Assembly (NCBI RefSeq): GCF_000003855.2
Contig: NW_003101666.1
Span: forward strand, 1,095,129-1,159,128
Length of the DNA: 64,000 bases
Source: Blastomyces gilchristii SLH14081
Lineage: Eukaryota; Ascomycota; Eurotiomycetes; Onygenales; Ajellomycetaceae
Direction of reading: 5' to 3'
A model generated the notes under the pieces. The model worked only from the letters and a program-made list of their open reading frames with translations, was not told the DNA's origin and made no database searches. Position numbers and translations under genes: made by a program. Shown piece by piece: positions 11,995-23,522 of this stretch. Position 1 is the stretch's first letter. Every line of letters starts with the position of its first letter.

Positions 11995-12793
11995 TCGACT
12001 GAGTTTCCCTGTCATGGCGCAAACTTATTGCCTCTTGTTATATTCATACACGTATATATATATTCCTTAACAATTCTTTTTAATTATATCATTACACTCC
12101 TATCCCTTGTTCGCGTGTGTATAGTATGCTATCTTTTCAAGCGTGTCAGATGGTGGGAAGATTTGGGGCTTCCCTTGACAAATATGTTGACTGTTAACTA
12201 CTCCGTACATAGAAATGTGACGGCGTTCTGGGCAAGGGTTTACTTATTTCCTATTTCCCAAGTTATTTGAACTCCAAAAACATACTGACCTAGGATTGGA
12301 ATTGAACTGTTTATCTCTACTTTTGTTTTCTTCCCACTAAATATCTAATCCGTAGCTAAATATATAAATATATAAATATATATATACATAGGAGTATACA
12401 GGATATATATATAGGAGTATATATAGGAGTATATATACTTATTATTATATATATATTTATATAGCAGCGCAAGAAGCGAGCTAAAAAATGACGCCATCCC
12501 ATCCCTCACCGCCCCCGGATCTGCCCGATCCCAACCGCCGCATAACCAACCACGACCAATTAATTCATCGTCATCGCCAGTGTACACTGTACACTGTACA
12601 CTGCAGACAGTCTTCATTAATTCTTTGAGAAATACTTACTAGATGCTTTTCATATGAACACCAAATATAACATAGTTGAATAGGTGCTGGCATTGATAGC
12701 TCCATTGTTTCCGTCTCCCTCTCATCCCATCCCATCCCATCCTCCCAACGCCCTCATCCCTTCCCCTGTCTGCCTGTAAACCAGCTCTCAGCA
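11995..12793. other. Intergenic region with AT microsatellites upstream of the cystathionine beta-lyase gene
   Basis: It contains the msp1 3' region, one TACTCCGTAC motif (12199-12208) and an imperfect tandem array of ATATATA with GGAGTATATATA units (about 12357-12465). A TGTACACTGTACACTGTACAC repeat lies around 12581-12602. A run of CATCC units near 12724-12745 lies just upstream of the start codon at 12794. No gene is supported. Confidence 0.65.
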
Positions 12794-14432
12794 ATGGCCG
12801 GTGCTGAGAATCCACACTCTGCTGGCGAAAGCTCGTCGGACAAGTCGAAGATCCTCCCGAGAAAGACGGTGTCCGGTATCGATATCGAAGGCCACAATCT
12901 GCCTCCCTCTCCCGCCCCCTCCAGTCCTTATAACGGCCGGAGATATGCACTAGCTACGGAGCTAGTATTTACAGAGGGCAATGACCAGTTCAATGCGAGC
13001 AGTGTGCCTATCTACCAGGTGAGAGAGAGGCAGCGAGATGCAATAGATGCAATAGATGCAGTTGGTTGTAACGACCAATGGTCCTATTGCCCCTGCATAT
13101 TCAGTTTCATTTTACCATTAGAGAAATAAGACTTAAATATGTATAATTTTAGAGTGCGACCTTCAAACAAACCTCCGGAGCTGGCGGCGGAGAATATGAC
13201 TACACACGATCCGGCAACCCCACACGAACACATCTAGAGCGCCATCTAGCGAAAATTATGTCCGCCCAACGAGCCCTGGTGGTATCTTCTGGCATGGCTG
13301 CCTTGGACGTGATTACCCGCCTCCTTAAGCCAGGCGATGAAGTCGTTACCGGCGACGATTTATACGGCGGCACACATCGTCTTCTGAAATATCTAGCTGT
13401 CCATGGTGGTATCATTGTTCACCACGTCGACACTACCCGGCCAGAGAAGGTGGCCGAAGTCTTGGGAGCCAAAACGAGGCTGATTCTGCTAGAGACTCCC
13501 ACAAACCCGTTAATAAAGATAGTTGACATCCCGCGGATCTCAGCACTGGCGCACGAGGCAAACCCTGATGCCTTGGTCTCGGTCGACAACACCATGCTCT
13601 CCCCGCTACTACTCAACCCGCTCGACCTAGGCGCCGATATAGTCTACGAAAGCGGAACCAAATACCTATCCGGCCACCATGACTTGATGGCCGGCGTGGT
13701 CGCAGTCAATGACCTGTCGTTGGGCGAAAAACTATACTTCACTGTCAACAGCTCTGGCTGCGGCCTGTCCCCCTTCGACTCCTGGCTGCTCCTGCGCGGC
13801 GTCAAAACGCTAAAAGTCCGCATGGAGCAACAGCAATCCAATGCAGAGCGCATTGCCGAGTTTCTCGAAAGCCATGGCTTCCGCGTCAGATACCCTGGCC
13901 TCAAATCGCACCCGCAATACGACCTCCATCGCTCCATGGCACGAGGCCCTGGTGCAGTGCTCTCGTTTGAAACGGGGGATGTGAACATCAGCGAGCGGAT
14001 TGTCGAGAATGCGAAACTGTGGGCTATCAGCGTCAGCTTTGGTTGCGTTAACAGCTTGATTAGCATGCCATGCCGGATGAGCCATGCTAGCATCGATGCG
14101 AAGACGAGGAAGGAGAGGGACATGCCTGAAGATTTGATTCGACTGTGTGTCGGCATTGAGGATGTGGATGATCTAATTGATGATTTGAGAAGAGCGGTAT
14201 GTCTCTCTCTCTCTTTTTATTTTTATTTTTATTTTTATTTTTTATTTATTTTTTTTTGTTGTTCTACCTATTATTTCCATTCAAATTTCTGGTTTTTATC
14301 TCCCCTGAAGCCCGAGTGTATCGATTTTACTAACTACGGCCAATTCAATTGGTATAGCTCGTCCAAGCCGGCGCTGTCACTGTATCGCTAGACGACTTCC
14401 AAGCGGTCAATCCGGTATCATCTCAAACATGA
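12794..14432 (+). CDS. metG: Cystathionine beta-lyase (PLP-dependent, Cys/Met metabolism family)
   Basis: The enzyme cleaves cystathionine to homocysteine, pyruvate and ammonia in methionine synthesis. Three exons, 12794-13018, 13153-14196 and 14358-14432, give 447 residues. Family signatures are YDYTRSGNPTR near the N-terminal substrate loop, SSGMAALD, TGDDLYGGT, and the PLP lysine in ESGTKYLSGH (about residue 245). The last exon, after a 161 nt intron with a perfect ACTAAC branch site, adds 25 residues (LVQAG to the final Thr). Reading through that intron instead gives a non-homologous Phe/Tyr-rich tail. Cystathionine gamma-lyase and gamma-synthase are close relatives. The sequence around the lysine and the overall arrangement look like the fungal beta-lyase (STR3/metG) group, but the exact substrate is inferred. 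Confidence 0.88.
13037..13060 (+). repeat. Short tandem GATGCAATA repeat in intron 1 of the cystathionine beta-lyase gene
   Basis: About two and a half copies of a nine-base unit lie inside the 134 nt intron. It is probably a length-variable minisatellite with no evident role. Confidence 0.7.
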
Positions 14433-16813
14433 ATGAGCCCTCGCACATAGCATGAAAAGGCGCGGCATGATAGCCCCAGCATTGCCATTGTAGACTTTCC
14501 CGTCCTCCCACCTTCCCCCTTCGGAGTTTCTTCTTTTAATGATTTTACCATTTCACGCTTCACCACCCACAACGACTGTACATATATCTACACAACTACA
14601 AGATGATCCGGCGATATTTTTGGGAGAAATATGGGTAAATAAAAAATGATAGTTACATATAAAAAAGAGTTGTGTTATGTCTATCAATATATGAATATTA
14701 TTTAACTTGGTCGTTTATCGTCTTTTATATCAAGGTCATGCTTGCCCAACTTACGACATATACGCTCGAGTGAGTCAGGAATCAGGATTGATTCCTCTCT
14801 TACAGGCTGGTGCTACCCCTCTCCGCCTCAAGCCCTGGCTAATGACGTCACTAAGGTTATCCAATCCCGAAGACGATAGGAATGGTTTTCGCGCCTGTGA
14901 TGATGTCGGTTGGAGCCTGTTAAAGCTGGCACGTAGTTCCTTAATCCACAGGTGATTTGTCTGATGATTGAAGTAACTTCTGTTGGTGGAGAGAGTAGAG
15001 CAGCTATTGCGATAGGTGACACTGAGGCAAAACTTAAACTCAGCATACCTCTGTAACACACTGTAACTCCGAAGAAGAACCTTGCAACAACGAGGCCTTA
15101 GTAGTTTTCAACAATGCCCATGATACCAACGATTGAGCCCTAAGTTTGATGGGTTCTCGTCATATTTATTAGCTTCTATCTCTCTTGAGATTCACGACAT
15201 CACTACTCCCCAGGAGAACAGCATCACAGATATCCATACCCATGGGTGTAAAATCATGAGCAGGATATTACTTGGGACCTCACAACGAGAATGGAACAAA
15301 GAAAATCGTTAGGGCAACATTGTATTGCATACCATGAAGTTGAAGATCTTTGTTCATGCCCGCGATTTTCGCATTCCCCAACAGTGCTTTTGTGTCAGGA
15401 TCTGGAAACTCTGCTGGTCTCCCCGCACCCCTGGCCATTGATTTTAAGCAAAAATGAACCAGTAGCGGCGTATCGAGGTTCCACACAGTGCATCCTCGGT
15501 CAACGGATGTTAGTAGATATAGCACTCCCTTTCTCACATTTGACGGCTGCGGATAATAACTATCTCTGACCGTGTCATCATCAATTATTCCATAACAAGC
15601 AAGTTGGCGAGAAAAAAGGCAAAGCATCCTAGTCGTTAGCTGGGGAAGAACAGGAAAGCCCCAGGTCATATGGGATTTTCCCATCTATAGAAGCCAACAC
15701 AAGGCTATGTAAAGAGAATGCATGGAATCCTATGCATTAGTTATCTAGTTGGTCATCTTCACTGGTGTAAGAAACGCCAACGAAGGAGCCGGCTAGTTAT
15801 CTCAAAACATGAAATAATAAGGCTACCCCACGTGTATTTCCTTTTTTTCCTTTTTTTTTTTTTTTCTATCGGCCGGATATCATTATTCAACGGGTTTGTA
15901 AAGCCACAAAGAAGCTTCGCGGGAATCGCGGTAGGGGGATTCGCGGCAAAACCAGGTAAGATACGGATACTTTGGCGGGGAAGCTCTCTTTTCTGGTATG
16001 ACCTATAGTTAGAATATGTCGAAGAGAAGGGAACATTGGCAGTCGATTTCAGGTCGGAAATATCTGCTAGGCCGCGGGTTGTCACGCTCTGTCCATGAAA
16101 GAAAAGAGCCGATGGGCTCGAATAGTACGAATTCGGACGCCTCCAATTCACATACTACCGTCCCATTATCTGGCAATTCCTAGTCTCTAAGTTTAAGTTA
16201 GGGCGTGTAAGAATCTGCTGGATTTAAAAAAAAAAATAAAAAAATAATGAGCTTCTCCACAAGCTGGCAAATTGCCATATATATCTCACGACTGTCTCAC
16301 TCAAGCAGTTGAAATATCCAAGAATTGCCGTAGTTAATTAACTTAATCCAGTCGGCGATGGCAATGCCAAGGGAATGATGTCATGTGACTTTACCGTCCG
16401 TGGTAGTTCTCGGTCCGAAATCGGGACTTGGCGCGGCTGAGAACGTTAGAATTTCTCTCATCCTTTGCCACCACAAATTTACAATCAACATGACAGCGCC
16501 AAGAAGAGTATGCTGCATATTCTTCCTGAGTCCTTGAGCAGTTGTTGTGTTTATTTCGCCTTCCTGCATTCTTTAATTACTTGTCATGTCCCTTTGATGA
16601 TTGTCGCCGACACTCTCTTTTCTTGTTTTGAGGGTTTTTATTTATAGACACACTTCTCTCCCTTTGAGTACATTGTTACTGCCCATGCTGTCACTAGTCC
16701 ATTCCAGCGAGACGAGTTAGATTTCTTCAATCTCTACTATAAATACTAGTAGTTTACTGTTTGAATTTCATCTTCCCTGTCCATAAGTATTGTTCTATGC
16801 CATACTGGCGAAA
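14433..16813. other. Intergenic region containing a decayed MFS transporter
   Basis: Apart from the MFS remnant described separately, this 2.4 kb stretch holds the 3' region of the cystathionine beta-lyase gene and a T-run at about 15841-15866. An A-rich run lies near 16227-16245. The promoter and leader of the gene starting at 16814 lie at the right end. No other coding frame is convincing. Confidence 0.6.
15060..15490 (-). pseudogene. Remnant of an MFS transporter, allantoate/nicotinate permease (Dal5/Tna1) type
   Basis: On the minus strand the frame ending near 15283 reads GNAKIAGMNKDLQLHGMQYN then VALTIFFVPFSL. This matches the first transmembrane region of the anion:cation symporter family of the major facilitator superfamily, where the usual continuation is FEVPSN. 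Here the frame stops at TGA, but EVPSNILLM resumes two bases out of phase, which indicates a 2 nt deletion near 15283. Further on, another frame reads IMGIVENY, stop, GLVVARFFFGV, equivalent to the conserved GLVxxYxGLxxARFFLG segment of helices 3-4. The stop replaces a residue in the NY(x)GL motif, and a CAA/CAG-to-TAA/TAG change would explain it. The upstream DRTNIGNA part is also degraded. The gene is not functional. Confidence 0.8.
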
Positions 16814-17920
16814 ATGAGTCGCGGGGAGCCTGCATCGCAGTTGGACTCGGCCACTGTGTCACCTCCCACATCTCGATCGCCCATCACTAGGGTCTCCCTT
16901 TCAACATCAAAATGGAATACAGATAGTTTAGGATCAAGGTTGGCCGTAGATGCAGCCAGCGCCACTGGAGCGGCGTCATTGATATGTCCGCTTATCACCA
17001 TTATTGACAAGTGAGTTGATTAGCCTATTATGTTTTTTTCACCCTCAAGTGGAGATTGGATGTAGCCGTAATTAATCTGCAGACCAACTAACTTCTCTCA
17101 ATTGAAACTTAACAGAGCTATTATTGAGAAAGCTGCAAAAGGTCTTCCTATCCTCCAAAGCCTTAAATCGTCGTTGGCCACGATCGTCAAACGACCCCAT
17201 AGTTTTTTCATCTCAACGCCGTTCCTCCTTATATACACCCTTTACGGATCTACATACTTAACAGCCAACGTTATTGACACTGTAACATCGACAATGGATG
17301 GTCGGGCATTCAGTGATGTCTCAGCTGGCCCTGCTAAATTCATTGCCACAGCTGTTGTCAATATGTCAATATGCGTTTACAAAGACGCACGATTTGCCCG
17401 TTTATTTGGTGCGCAAGACACCCCCTTAGAGCCAAAAACGTCACAAAGGTCGAAGGGAACGCAAAATCCAAAGCAAAAGACTACCCAAACACTTCCCCCA
17501 ACTTCCAAAGCGCCTCAATCTCTACCAATCCCTAAACGCTCATTTGCTCTTTTCTGCCTGCGCGACAGCATGACCATATTCGCCTCTTTCAACCTCCCCA
17601 CGCTCCTCTCGCCTCACATCCCCGATATCCTCGCCTCCACCCCATCCTCCAAAACTACTCTAGCCCAATTCTCCATCCCGGCGGCCGTCCAACTTTTCAG
17701 TACGCCGTTCCATTTGCTAGGTTTGGATCTTTACAATCGCCAACCACCCGGCGGGCTACCTGCGACAGATAGATGGGCCCGCGTAAAAAGAGATTGGGCA
17801 CCAACCGTCATGGCTCGAATCGGACGAATTGTCCCCGCTTATGGATTTGGAGGCGTGGCTAATACCAAATTCAGAGCAACGTTGATGAAATCATTAGAGG
17901 AGAAAGGAGGTACGATATAG
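16814..17920 (+). CDS. Conserved fungal membrane protein of unknown function, possibly mitochondrial
   Basis: Two exons, 16814-17010 and 17116-17920, give 333 residues; the 105 nt intron has a GTGAGT donor, and only the acceptor at 17115 keeps the frame open. The N-terminal 45 residues are Ser/Thr/Pro-rich. Three or more hydrophobic segments follow (about residues 48-62, 96-112 and 128-145). A Lys/Gln/Pro/Thr-rich linker (about 160-205) and a second hydrophobic half with LFCLRDSMTIFASFNLPTLL complete it. Motifs such as VDAASATGAASLICPLITII and HLLGLDLYNRQ have the look of a conserved ascomycete family, and its alternating short helices loosely recall mitochondrial carrier-like proteins. I cannot name it. 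The start is the ATG in AAAATGAGTCG; upstream in-frame codons have no ATG. Confidence 0.8.
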
Positions 17921-18604
17921 AGCTAGAATGATTGCGTCCAAATCGGTCTTAGGGTTAAGACCATCCGAGGGGCTATATATGATATACATATATAATATGC
18001 AGTAAAACGACCTGTTAGAATAACGACAACCAAAAAAAAACACATACCAATTCGGATCCCTCACCCACGATGTCGACAGTCGCGCCCGGCCATCCTCCTA
18101 CCAAGCACATTCGCACGCATCGAGCTGTAAGAGAGTAGCTTTCCGTTCCCATTCTTCTGTTTTATGAAGTGATACCCCAACAGCCTTTTCTTTATATACT
18201 ATAAATCAGCTGTTTGCCTAGACTTGCTTTTGCTTTTTCTCTAGCGAACTCTTCGGGAATTTTCGTTCGCATAGCGTCTTCTTCTCATTACATGATTGCA
18301 TATGTCCTGATAGATACAAACAACAAAGTATATTCAACTAAGATAGATAGGGTTTCCTAAAATTTGCGTTAGATACCTCGGCGGGGTAATTTGAGTTTGT
18401 TCCTTGGCTGTTTTTGAATTCTTCCCCCCTAGAAGGTACGAAAAAAAGTAATCAATAAATAAGATATAGGCCATCTACTTAATGACAATCCTTCACATTT
18501 TCCTTTCAATGAATCTCCAATGCCGAGTATCAAAAATAGAAGATATACAAATGAACAAAATGAAAAGTAGAAAATTGAGAAAAAGTAAACGAAATACTTG
18601 AATC
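17921..18604. other. Intergenic region upstream of the tRNA gene's 3' end
   Basis: It holds the 3' region of the 16.8 kb gene and AT-rich filler. At its right end an A5 run on the plus strand (about 18581-18587, T5 on the minus strand) lies just beyond the tRNA and is a plausible RNA polymerase III terminator. Confidence 0.55.
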
Positions 18605-18676
18605 TGCCCACACTCGGAATCGAACCGAGGATCTTATCATTACTAGTGATACGCTTTACCACTAAGCCACGCGGGC
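18605..18676 (-). tRNA. tRNA-Thr, anticodon AGU, intronless
   Basis: The minus strand folds as a standard 72 nt cloverleaf. The acceptor stem is GCCCGCG with TGTGGGC (two G-U pairs) and discriminator A. The D stem is GCTT/AAGC, the anticodon stem TATCA/TGATA with loop CTAGTAA (anticodon AGT), and the T stem CTCGG/CCGAG with loop TTCGATT. Internal promoters are present: A box TGGCTTAGTGG and B box GGTTCGATTCC. There is no intron. After modification of A34 to inosine it would read ACU, ACC and ACA. A T-run follows on the transcribed strand. Confidence 0.97.
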
Positions 18677-19307
18677 GTATTTGTTAGAATGGCTACTCGG
18701 CAATTGGGATCTTGTGCTATTTCAATGTCTAGCCTCACCCAAAAATGACAACGGGAAATAGATTTTCAAACATTTGAATATCGACGATAACTATACGTAT
18801 GTATGTAAAGACCAAGACATCCAATTATATTCAGTTATTACGCGCGAATTAGTCCATACTCCGTCCCTCATGTACCACCTCCCTCCCTTTCCCTCCATTG
18901 TGTTGATACAATTTGGGTTGCCATCCAAGCAAAGCTGAATGAGAAAACAAAAGCGATCCCCTTAGTCTCTCAGAATTAGCTATGAAATGGAGATATGCCT
19001 TCTTTGCTCTGCTTTCACCCATTCATAACAACAGGTAATGCAGCCGGAGTGGTGGGTGCATTGGTTATGTTCCTGCTAAATGGTGTGGAGAGATCACCGC
19101 AGTGGCGACAAACGAAATGTGAAAAAATGAAACACACTTTTTGAGTCCGTATAGATTCAAATATGGAACAATGCTGGATACGCAGAGAGGAGACACCAGG
19201 TAAATCCGAGGTTCAAGCCGCAAGACAAGGTAAAAAGGGAACAGCTGGCAGGAGATGTTTACGTAGCTCATCACTAAAATTCCTAGTTTCAACCACCTCA
19301 ACTCGAC
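18677..19307. other. Intergenic region between tRNA-Thr and the MTP18-like gene
   Basis: This is the 3' flank of the MTP18-like gene and the 5' flank of the tRNA gene. I see no additional gene. An ACTCCGTCC near 18858 is a degenerate copy of the dispersed TACTCCGTA motif. Confidence 0.55.
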
Positions 19308-20448
19308 CTAACTCACTTCCTCACTCTTACCTTGGTCACGTTTTCTAATCCCCTCTTGCTGCTTCTTCCGCTCACGGTATTGCTCCAGATTTGAAAGAAT
19401 CACAGAGGTTGTTTGGCTATTGTCTTCCGCAGGGTGCGGAACAGCCTGGCCCCCTTCGATAACGCGGAAGGCATTGTGGAATGCCCATTGCACACCATGC
19501 TCGACAGGTTTATCAAATACGTAAGGCAGGAATGGGACGACGGCGAGACCAAGCTATTTTAGTAACAGTCAGCAATCATTGTATAGCCGTGTCCACAACC
19601 CATAATTGTAGAAGGCCTACCCCAATCGGCAACCACGTGCGAATCATAGTAGTCTTTGCCCCCCTAAAAGCACGCCCAGAGTATTTCACCACAGAATGGA
19701 TCGTTAACGCAGGTAATCCCACACTAGCCAGTGCCTGGAAGACCGCCCGCTCAGCCATGACAGAGCGATAATCCTCTACCAGTGGAATCTTCGTCGTCTG
19801 CCACGGCATCAGGGTATCCTCCTCTGGATCCGGCCACGGCAGCGGATGCGTCTTGGATGCTGTCGAGTTTAGCGTTTCCTCCTGCTGGAGCTTGCGCCCG
19901 GCCATGGCAGCAACCTCCATATCCTCAGACACCTGTCCAGTCGCATTGCGATATGCGTCACATGCCGGGGCCAGCACTCGTCTGTTGCGCAGATAGGCTT
20001 TGTACCCTTCATTGGCAACATCGCCTAATATATAGGTCCAGGAGATACCGTATGCGCTGCGGACGAGCCAGGGGTGCGCGACGGGGCGGAAGGATTCGCC
20101 AATGTCGGAGGTATAAGCGACGTAGCGGTGTGCGGAGAGGAGGATAGTGCGGATGCGGTTGGTGTAGGCGGCGTATCGGTATTTGGTATCAATGGTATCC
20201 ACGGAGCTAGGTCATTGTTACTTAGAGCTTTGTTTTTGGTTGAGGTTTTAGAGCGAGTGTGAGTGTTAGTTCCCATACTAGCCATCATAGAGCTGGTCCA
20301 AGAGTTCTTCTTCACGGTCAAGAAGCTTTTGCAGCTCTGGGTTCAGTTTCCGACGGCGAAGTTCAAGGTTTTGGCTATGAGATGCTTTATTTGTGGTGTC
20401 ATCGTGGTTGTCATCGGTATGGGCTTTTTTTCTGATGCCCCAAGCCAT
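19308..20448 (-). CDS. mtfp1: MTP18/MTFP1-like mitochondrial fission process protein
   Basis: Family members sit in the mitochondrial inner membrane and affect fission and inner-membrane integrity. Three exons, 20448-20279, 20206-19621 and 19553-19308, give 333 residues. After a charged N-terminus (LDREEELLDQLYDG), the conserved core begins at DTKYRYAAYTNRIRTIL, followed by YVAYTSDIGESFRPV and VRSAYGISWTYILGDV. It continues across intron 2 as WLPIG joined to LGLAVVPFLPYVFDKPVEHG, typical of the MTP18 family. Introns are 72 and 67 nt with GTATGG and GTAGGC donors. The C-terminal end is less certain: a GTAAGA in the last exon (near 19332) could be a donor, but the simple stop at 19308-19310 gives the expected charged tail. 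It is transcribed divergently from atp19. Confidence 0.88.
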
Positions 20449-21071
20449 GATATTGATAGACGTGTATTAGGTAGATTAGGTAGGTAAGATAGTTCCTGTA
20501 TGAAGAGGGGGACTCAAGACGGTCCCTCTTCCTATGTGCCTGCGGCCTTATTAATACTAATACCTCATAGCCTGTAGTGAATGAAATAGAGGAGTGCACA
20601 AGCGGAGAAATATGAGGCTTTGAGCGGCATGCAGTGAGTATAGAGGGATCATCTCCAATGAACTATCATCTTCCCTATGATCGCGCAGCCCAAAGTAGGT
20701 AAATAGAGGCGAGCGCCGCGGGTACCTCTATCCAAGGTACCTCCAACATCCATTTCCACGCGTCATGGGTGGTGGCTGTGGTGGCTGCGGTACCTCATCT
20801 TGAAGTATCCCGCAAAAGCCGCTGAGATCACTCTAGAGATCCTGCGTTTTCATTGGTTGATCGGCGGTTTTCGGCTTACAAGCGGTCACTAACTGCAATG
20901 GGAATAGTGTCATGTCATGTGAACCGAGCCTCCCAAGTTGGAAGTTCTCAGCATTGTCAATTATTGATCAAGCGACTGAACATTGAACAAACACTCCAAC
21001 TCCAGTCCCAGGACATCGACGACCGCCTCCATTGACTATCACATACCTCAATTGCAATCTCCACTTTGACG
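20449..21071. promoter_or_regulatory. Divergent promoter region between the MTP18-like gene and atp19
   Basis: 623 bp separate two start codons for mitochondrial inner-membrane proteins. An ATTGG (reverse CCAAT) occurs in CATTGGTTGATCGG at about 20851-20864. Other elements are not resolved. A shared regulatory input is possible but is inference from arrangement alone. Confidence 0.55.
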
Positions 21072-21608
21072 ATGGTCGTTTACTACACAGTTGCTGGCCG
21101 CCAAGTCGGCTCCCATGTCGTAAGTGTTCATCTCCCTTCTCCTTCCCATTCCCGCCATCAAAGTTACCAGCGCGTTGTAGCTGCGAGTCAGCATACATAA
21201 CGTGCCCAATTGATAGCACACAAGTGAAGAATACAAGCATATATGAGTTTGGAACGTTATACTGACTTATAAACTTCCCTAATAGCTTGCCATGGCGACT
21301 CTTGGAGGCACGTTCCTCGCCACCTACCTCGCCCTGCCAGCGAAGACGGACAAGAAACAAGGTCCGCCCATTAAGGCCAGCAGCAAGGATGAGGAACAAT
21401 TTATTCAGTACGTGTGAATCGCTTTTCGCCTACATATATATACACCTTCTACCCCGACCACCAGGTCCTAGCTTTCGCCAACCACCACCCGCTTGCTTCC
21501 AATTTAAAAAGCATGGATGAAAGTCATAATTCTAATAAGTGAATTGTAATTTAACACAGGGATTTCCTAAAAAACGTGGAGGCTGAGGAGAAGAAAGCGA
21601 AACAATAA
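21072..21608 (+). CDS. atp19: Mitochondrial F1Fo-ATP synthase subunit K (Atp19)
   Basis: This is a small fungal subunit of the dimeric ATP synthase membrane sector. Three exons, 21072-21119, 21286-21407 and 21560-21608, give 72 residues; none is long enough to stand out alone. The protein begins MVVYYTVAGRQVGSHV, joins LAMATLGGTFLATYLALP (the single membrane helix, about residues 17-34), and ends in a charged tail, EEQFIQ joined to DFLKNVEAEEKKAKQ. The pattern, with an N-terminal G(R/K)QV-S-H motif, one helix and a short matrix or intermembrane tail, matches the ATP19 family. Introns are long relative to the exons (166 and 152 nt; donors GTAAGT and GTACGT), and both splice phases close. Confidence 0.92.
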
Positions 21609-22425
21609 ATCAATACCTCCCAACATATTTTACCGCCCCTCTCTGTACTTAACCACGCCTTGTACGCCATATATCTTTCGCATCTTATATTCTTAGAACT
21701 CTTCTCCTGGAATACTATCCATTTCTTTTTCCCTTTTTTTCTTTCCGCCTTGATGTGTGGAATGAGCCTGTCACATATTCAATTATAGAGAGGTGTGTGT
21801 GGTTAGAACATAGGCTTGGTGGGTGATCGATTGTGGGCAACTAGGGGAGTGGACAGCGCCGGTTCCAAAGGCTAACCCGGCACCAGAAAGAGAATGACAG
21901 CTATGAATTAAGAGGCGGAAATAATATTCTGTGACGATACGGATGGATATGATGGGTTTGGTCAAGCTGCAAGCGAACAGACTTTGAATCCTAAACCAAC
22001 CTTGCGTGATATCATCTCGTGCCGTACTTGAAACTGGGCCCTCACTTTCTTATTAAAGATATATGTCTTTTTCAGTGTCTTTCGTTTGTTATGACTTTAC
22101 TTCTGGTATTTTCTTTGGTCCTCAACATTTCCCAATGTCCCCCTAATTGGACACCTCCCCGGTATGAAATACTATAGGTGTACTCCGTAGTTACTCTATA
22201 CATAGAAAACTATAAAAAGTGTTGCACAGCACGTTGATCTATCGCCGAAATTTTTTATCTTTTCTTCATTATAGTTAGTGCAATTGTTCATTTACATATA
22301 TTATCTGCAACGCTCGAATTGTATTGATGCGCAATCCCAAGCAACTACTGTACCCCAGTTCATCATTCATAAAAAAAAATAAACAGTGATACGGAAAAGG
22401 TAGAAAGAAAACGAAGCCATCTAAA
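21609..22425. other. Convergent intergenic region between atp19 and the C45 hydrolase gene
   Basis: The 3' ends of both flanking genes face each other here. One TACTCCGTAG motif lies at 22181-22190. No gene is supported. Confidence 0.6.
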
Positions 22426-23477
22426 TCACGGCCGTAACTCCACCTCCCCCTCAGGCTTAACCGGCCTGCCCATTTTAATCAAACCCGTCCTTTTCCCCAG
22501 ATCCATCACAATACAAAACAACGTCGCGATGGAGCTATCCTCCGTGACCTCCCGACAAATACCAGTCGGGTAGCTCTGTTCATCCTTCAAAATCTCCTCA
22601 ATCACGGCAACACTAGGCGGGCCCGCTGCTGATTTTTCCTTTACCAACTCCCTCACCCTCTTCAACCTGTCAAGGGTATCAACCAAATGCACTTTCCCCT
22701 CCGTGTCCAAATGCGGGCGGATGAAATGGTTGCTATGCGTGACGACACCCGCTACATCCCCTCCTCCATCCTCCTCCCTCTCTCCCATCTCCAGCCGCAC
22801 GACATCCCTCGCCGAACACTCCAACCCAACCCCACCCGTCCGATCCGCAACGATGATATTACACGCAGCCGCAACGCCATATCGCTCCAATTTCTCCACG
22901 GCATCGGCGCGGGAGACACTGTCGAGAACCGCGCGCAGCGCGAGGTGGGTGGGCAGTTTGCCAAAGTCCACGCCGGCGGCTTTTATGGCGTTGAGGGTGA
23001 CACCGACGCCGTGGCTGTTGAGGCCGATTTTGCCGATTATGCCGGCTTCGGTTATCATGTGAATTGTCGGGGCGGGAGTAGTTGTTCCTGTTTGGCGGAT
23101 GTGGAGGGTGAGTAGGTTGGGGGATTGTTCGCGCTCCCACTGAAATAGAGTAGGTATGTTCTGATTAGAGTGGCTTATCGGGGGTTTAGGGGGCCGCCCG
23201 GATGGAGGGGAGGAATGCGGAGGGTTATACTCACATCCCAATTCTGAGCAAGGAAGCTATCATCCTTTGATTTCCAGGAGAGAGCCGTGCAGCCGTCGTT
23301 GAACATGCCATATGCGATCTCCGTGCGCACGTTCAGTGCCAGGATGGATTCCACAGGGACACCAGCTCCTTGGGCAATGCCTGCACGATTCAAACAATTT
23401 ATTAGCTTCCCTAGTTACATTCTCGATCCTATGCATATGACAAAGGGAGAGGGGATTATCATATTTATACTAAAAAG

Positions 23478-23522
<45 letters not shown>

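Noticed and set aside
12270..12310. GGAATTGAACTG on the plus strand as the T-arm of a minus-strand tRNA
   Set aside because: No D-arm, anticodon stem or acceptor pairing can be built around it.
14771..14777. TGAGTCA as a Gcn4/CpcA-type amino-acid-starvation site
   Set aside because: It lies downstream of the cystathionine beta-lyase gene and about 2 kb from any start codon; a single 7-mer is expected by chance.
19195..19235. GAGGTTCAAGCCG as a tRNA B box
   Set aside because: No A box or cloverleaf is found upstream; this is a chance match.
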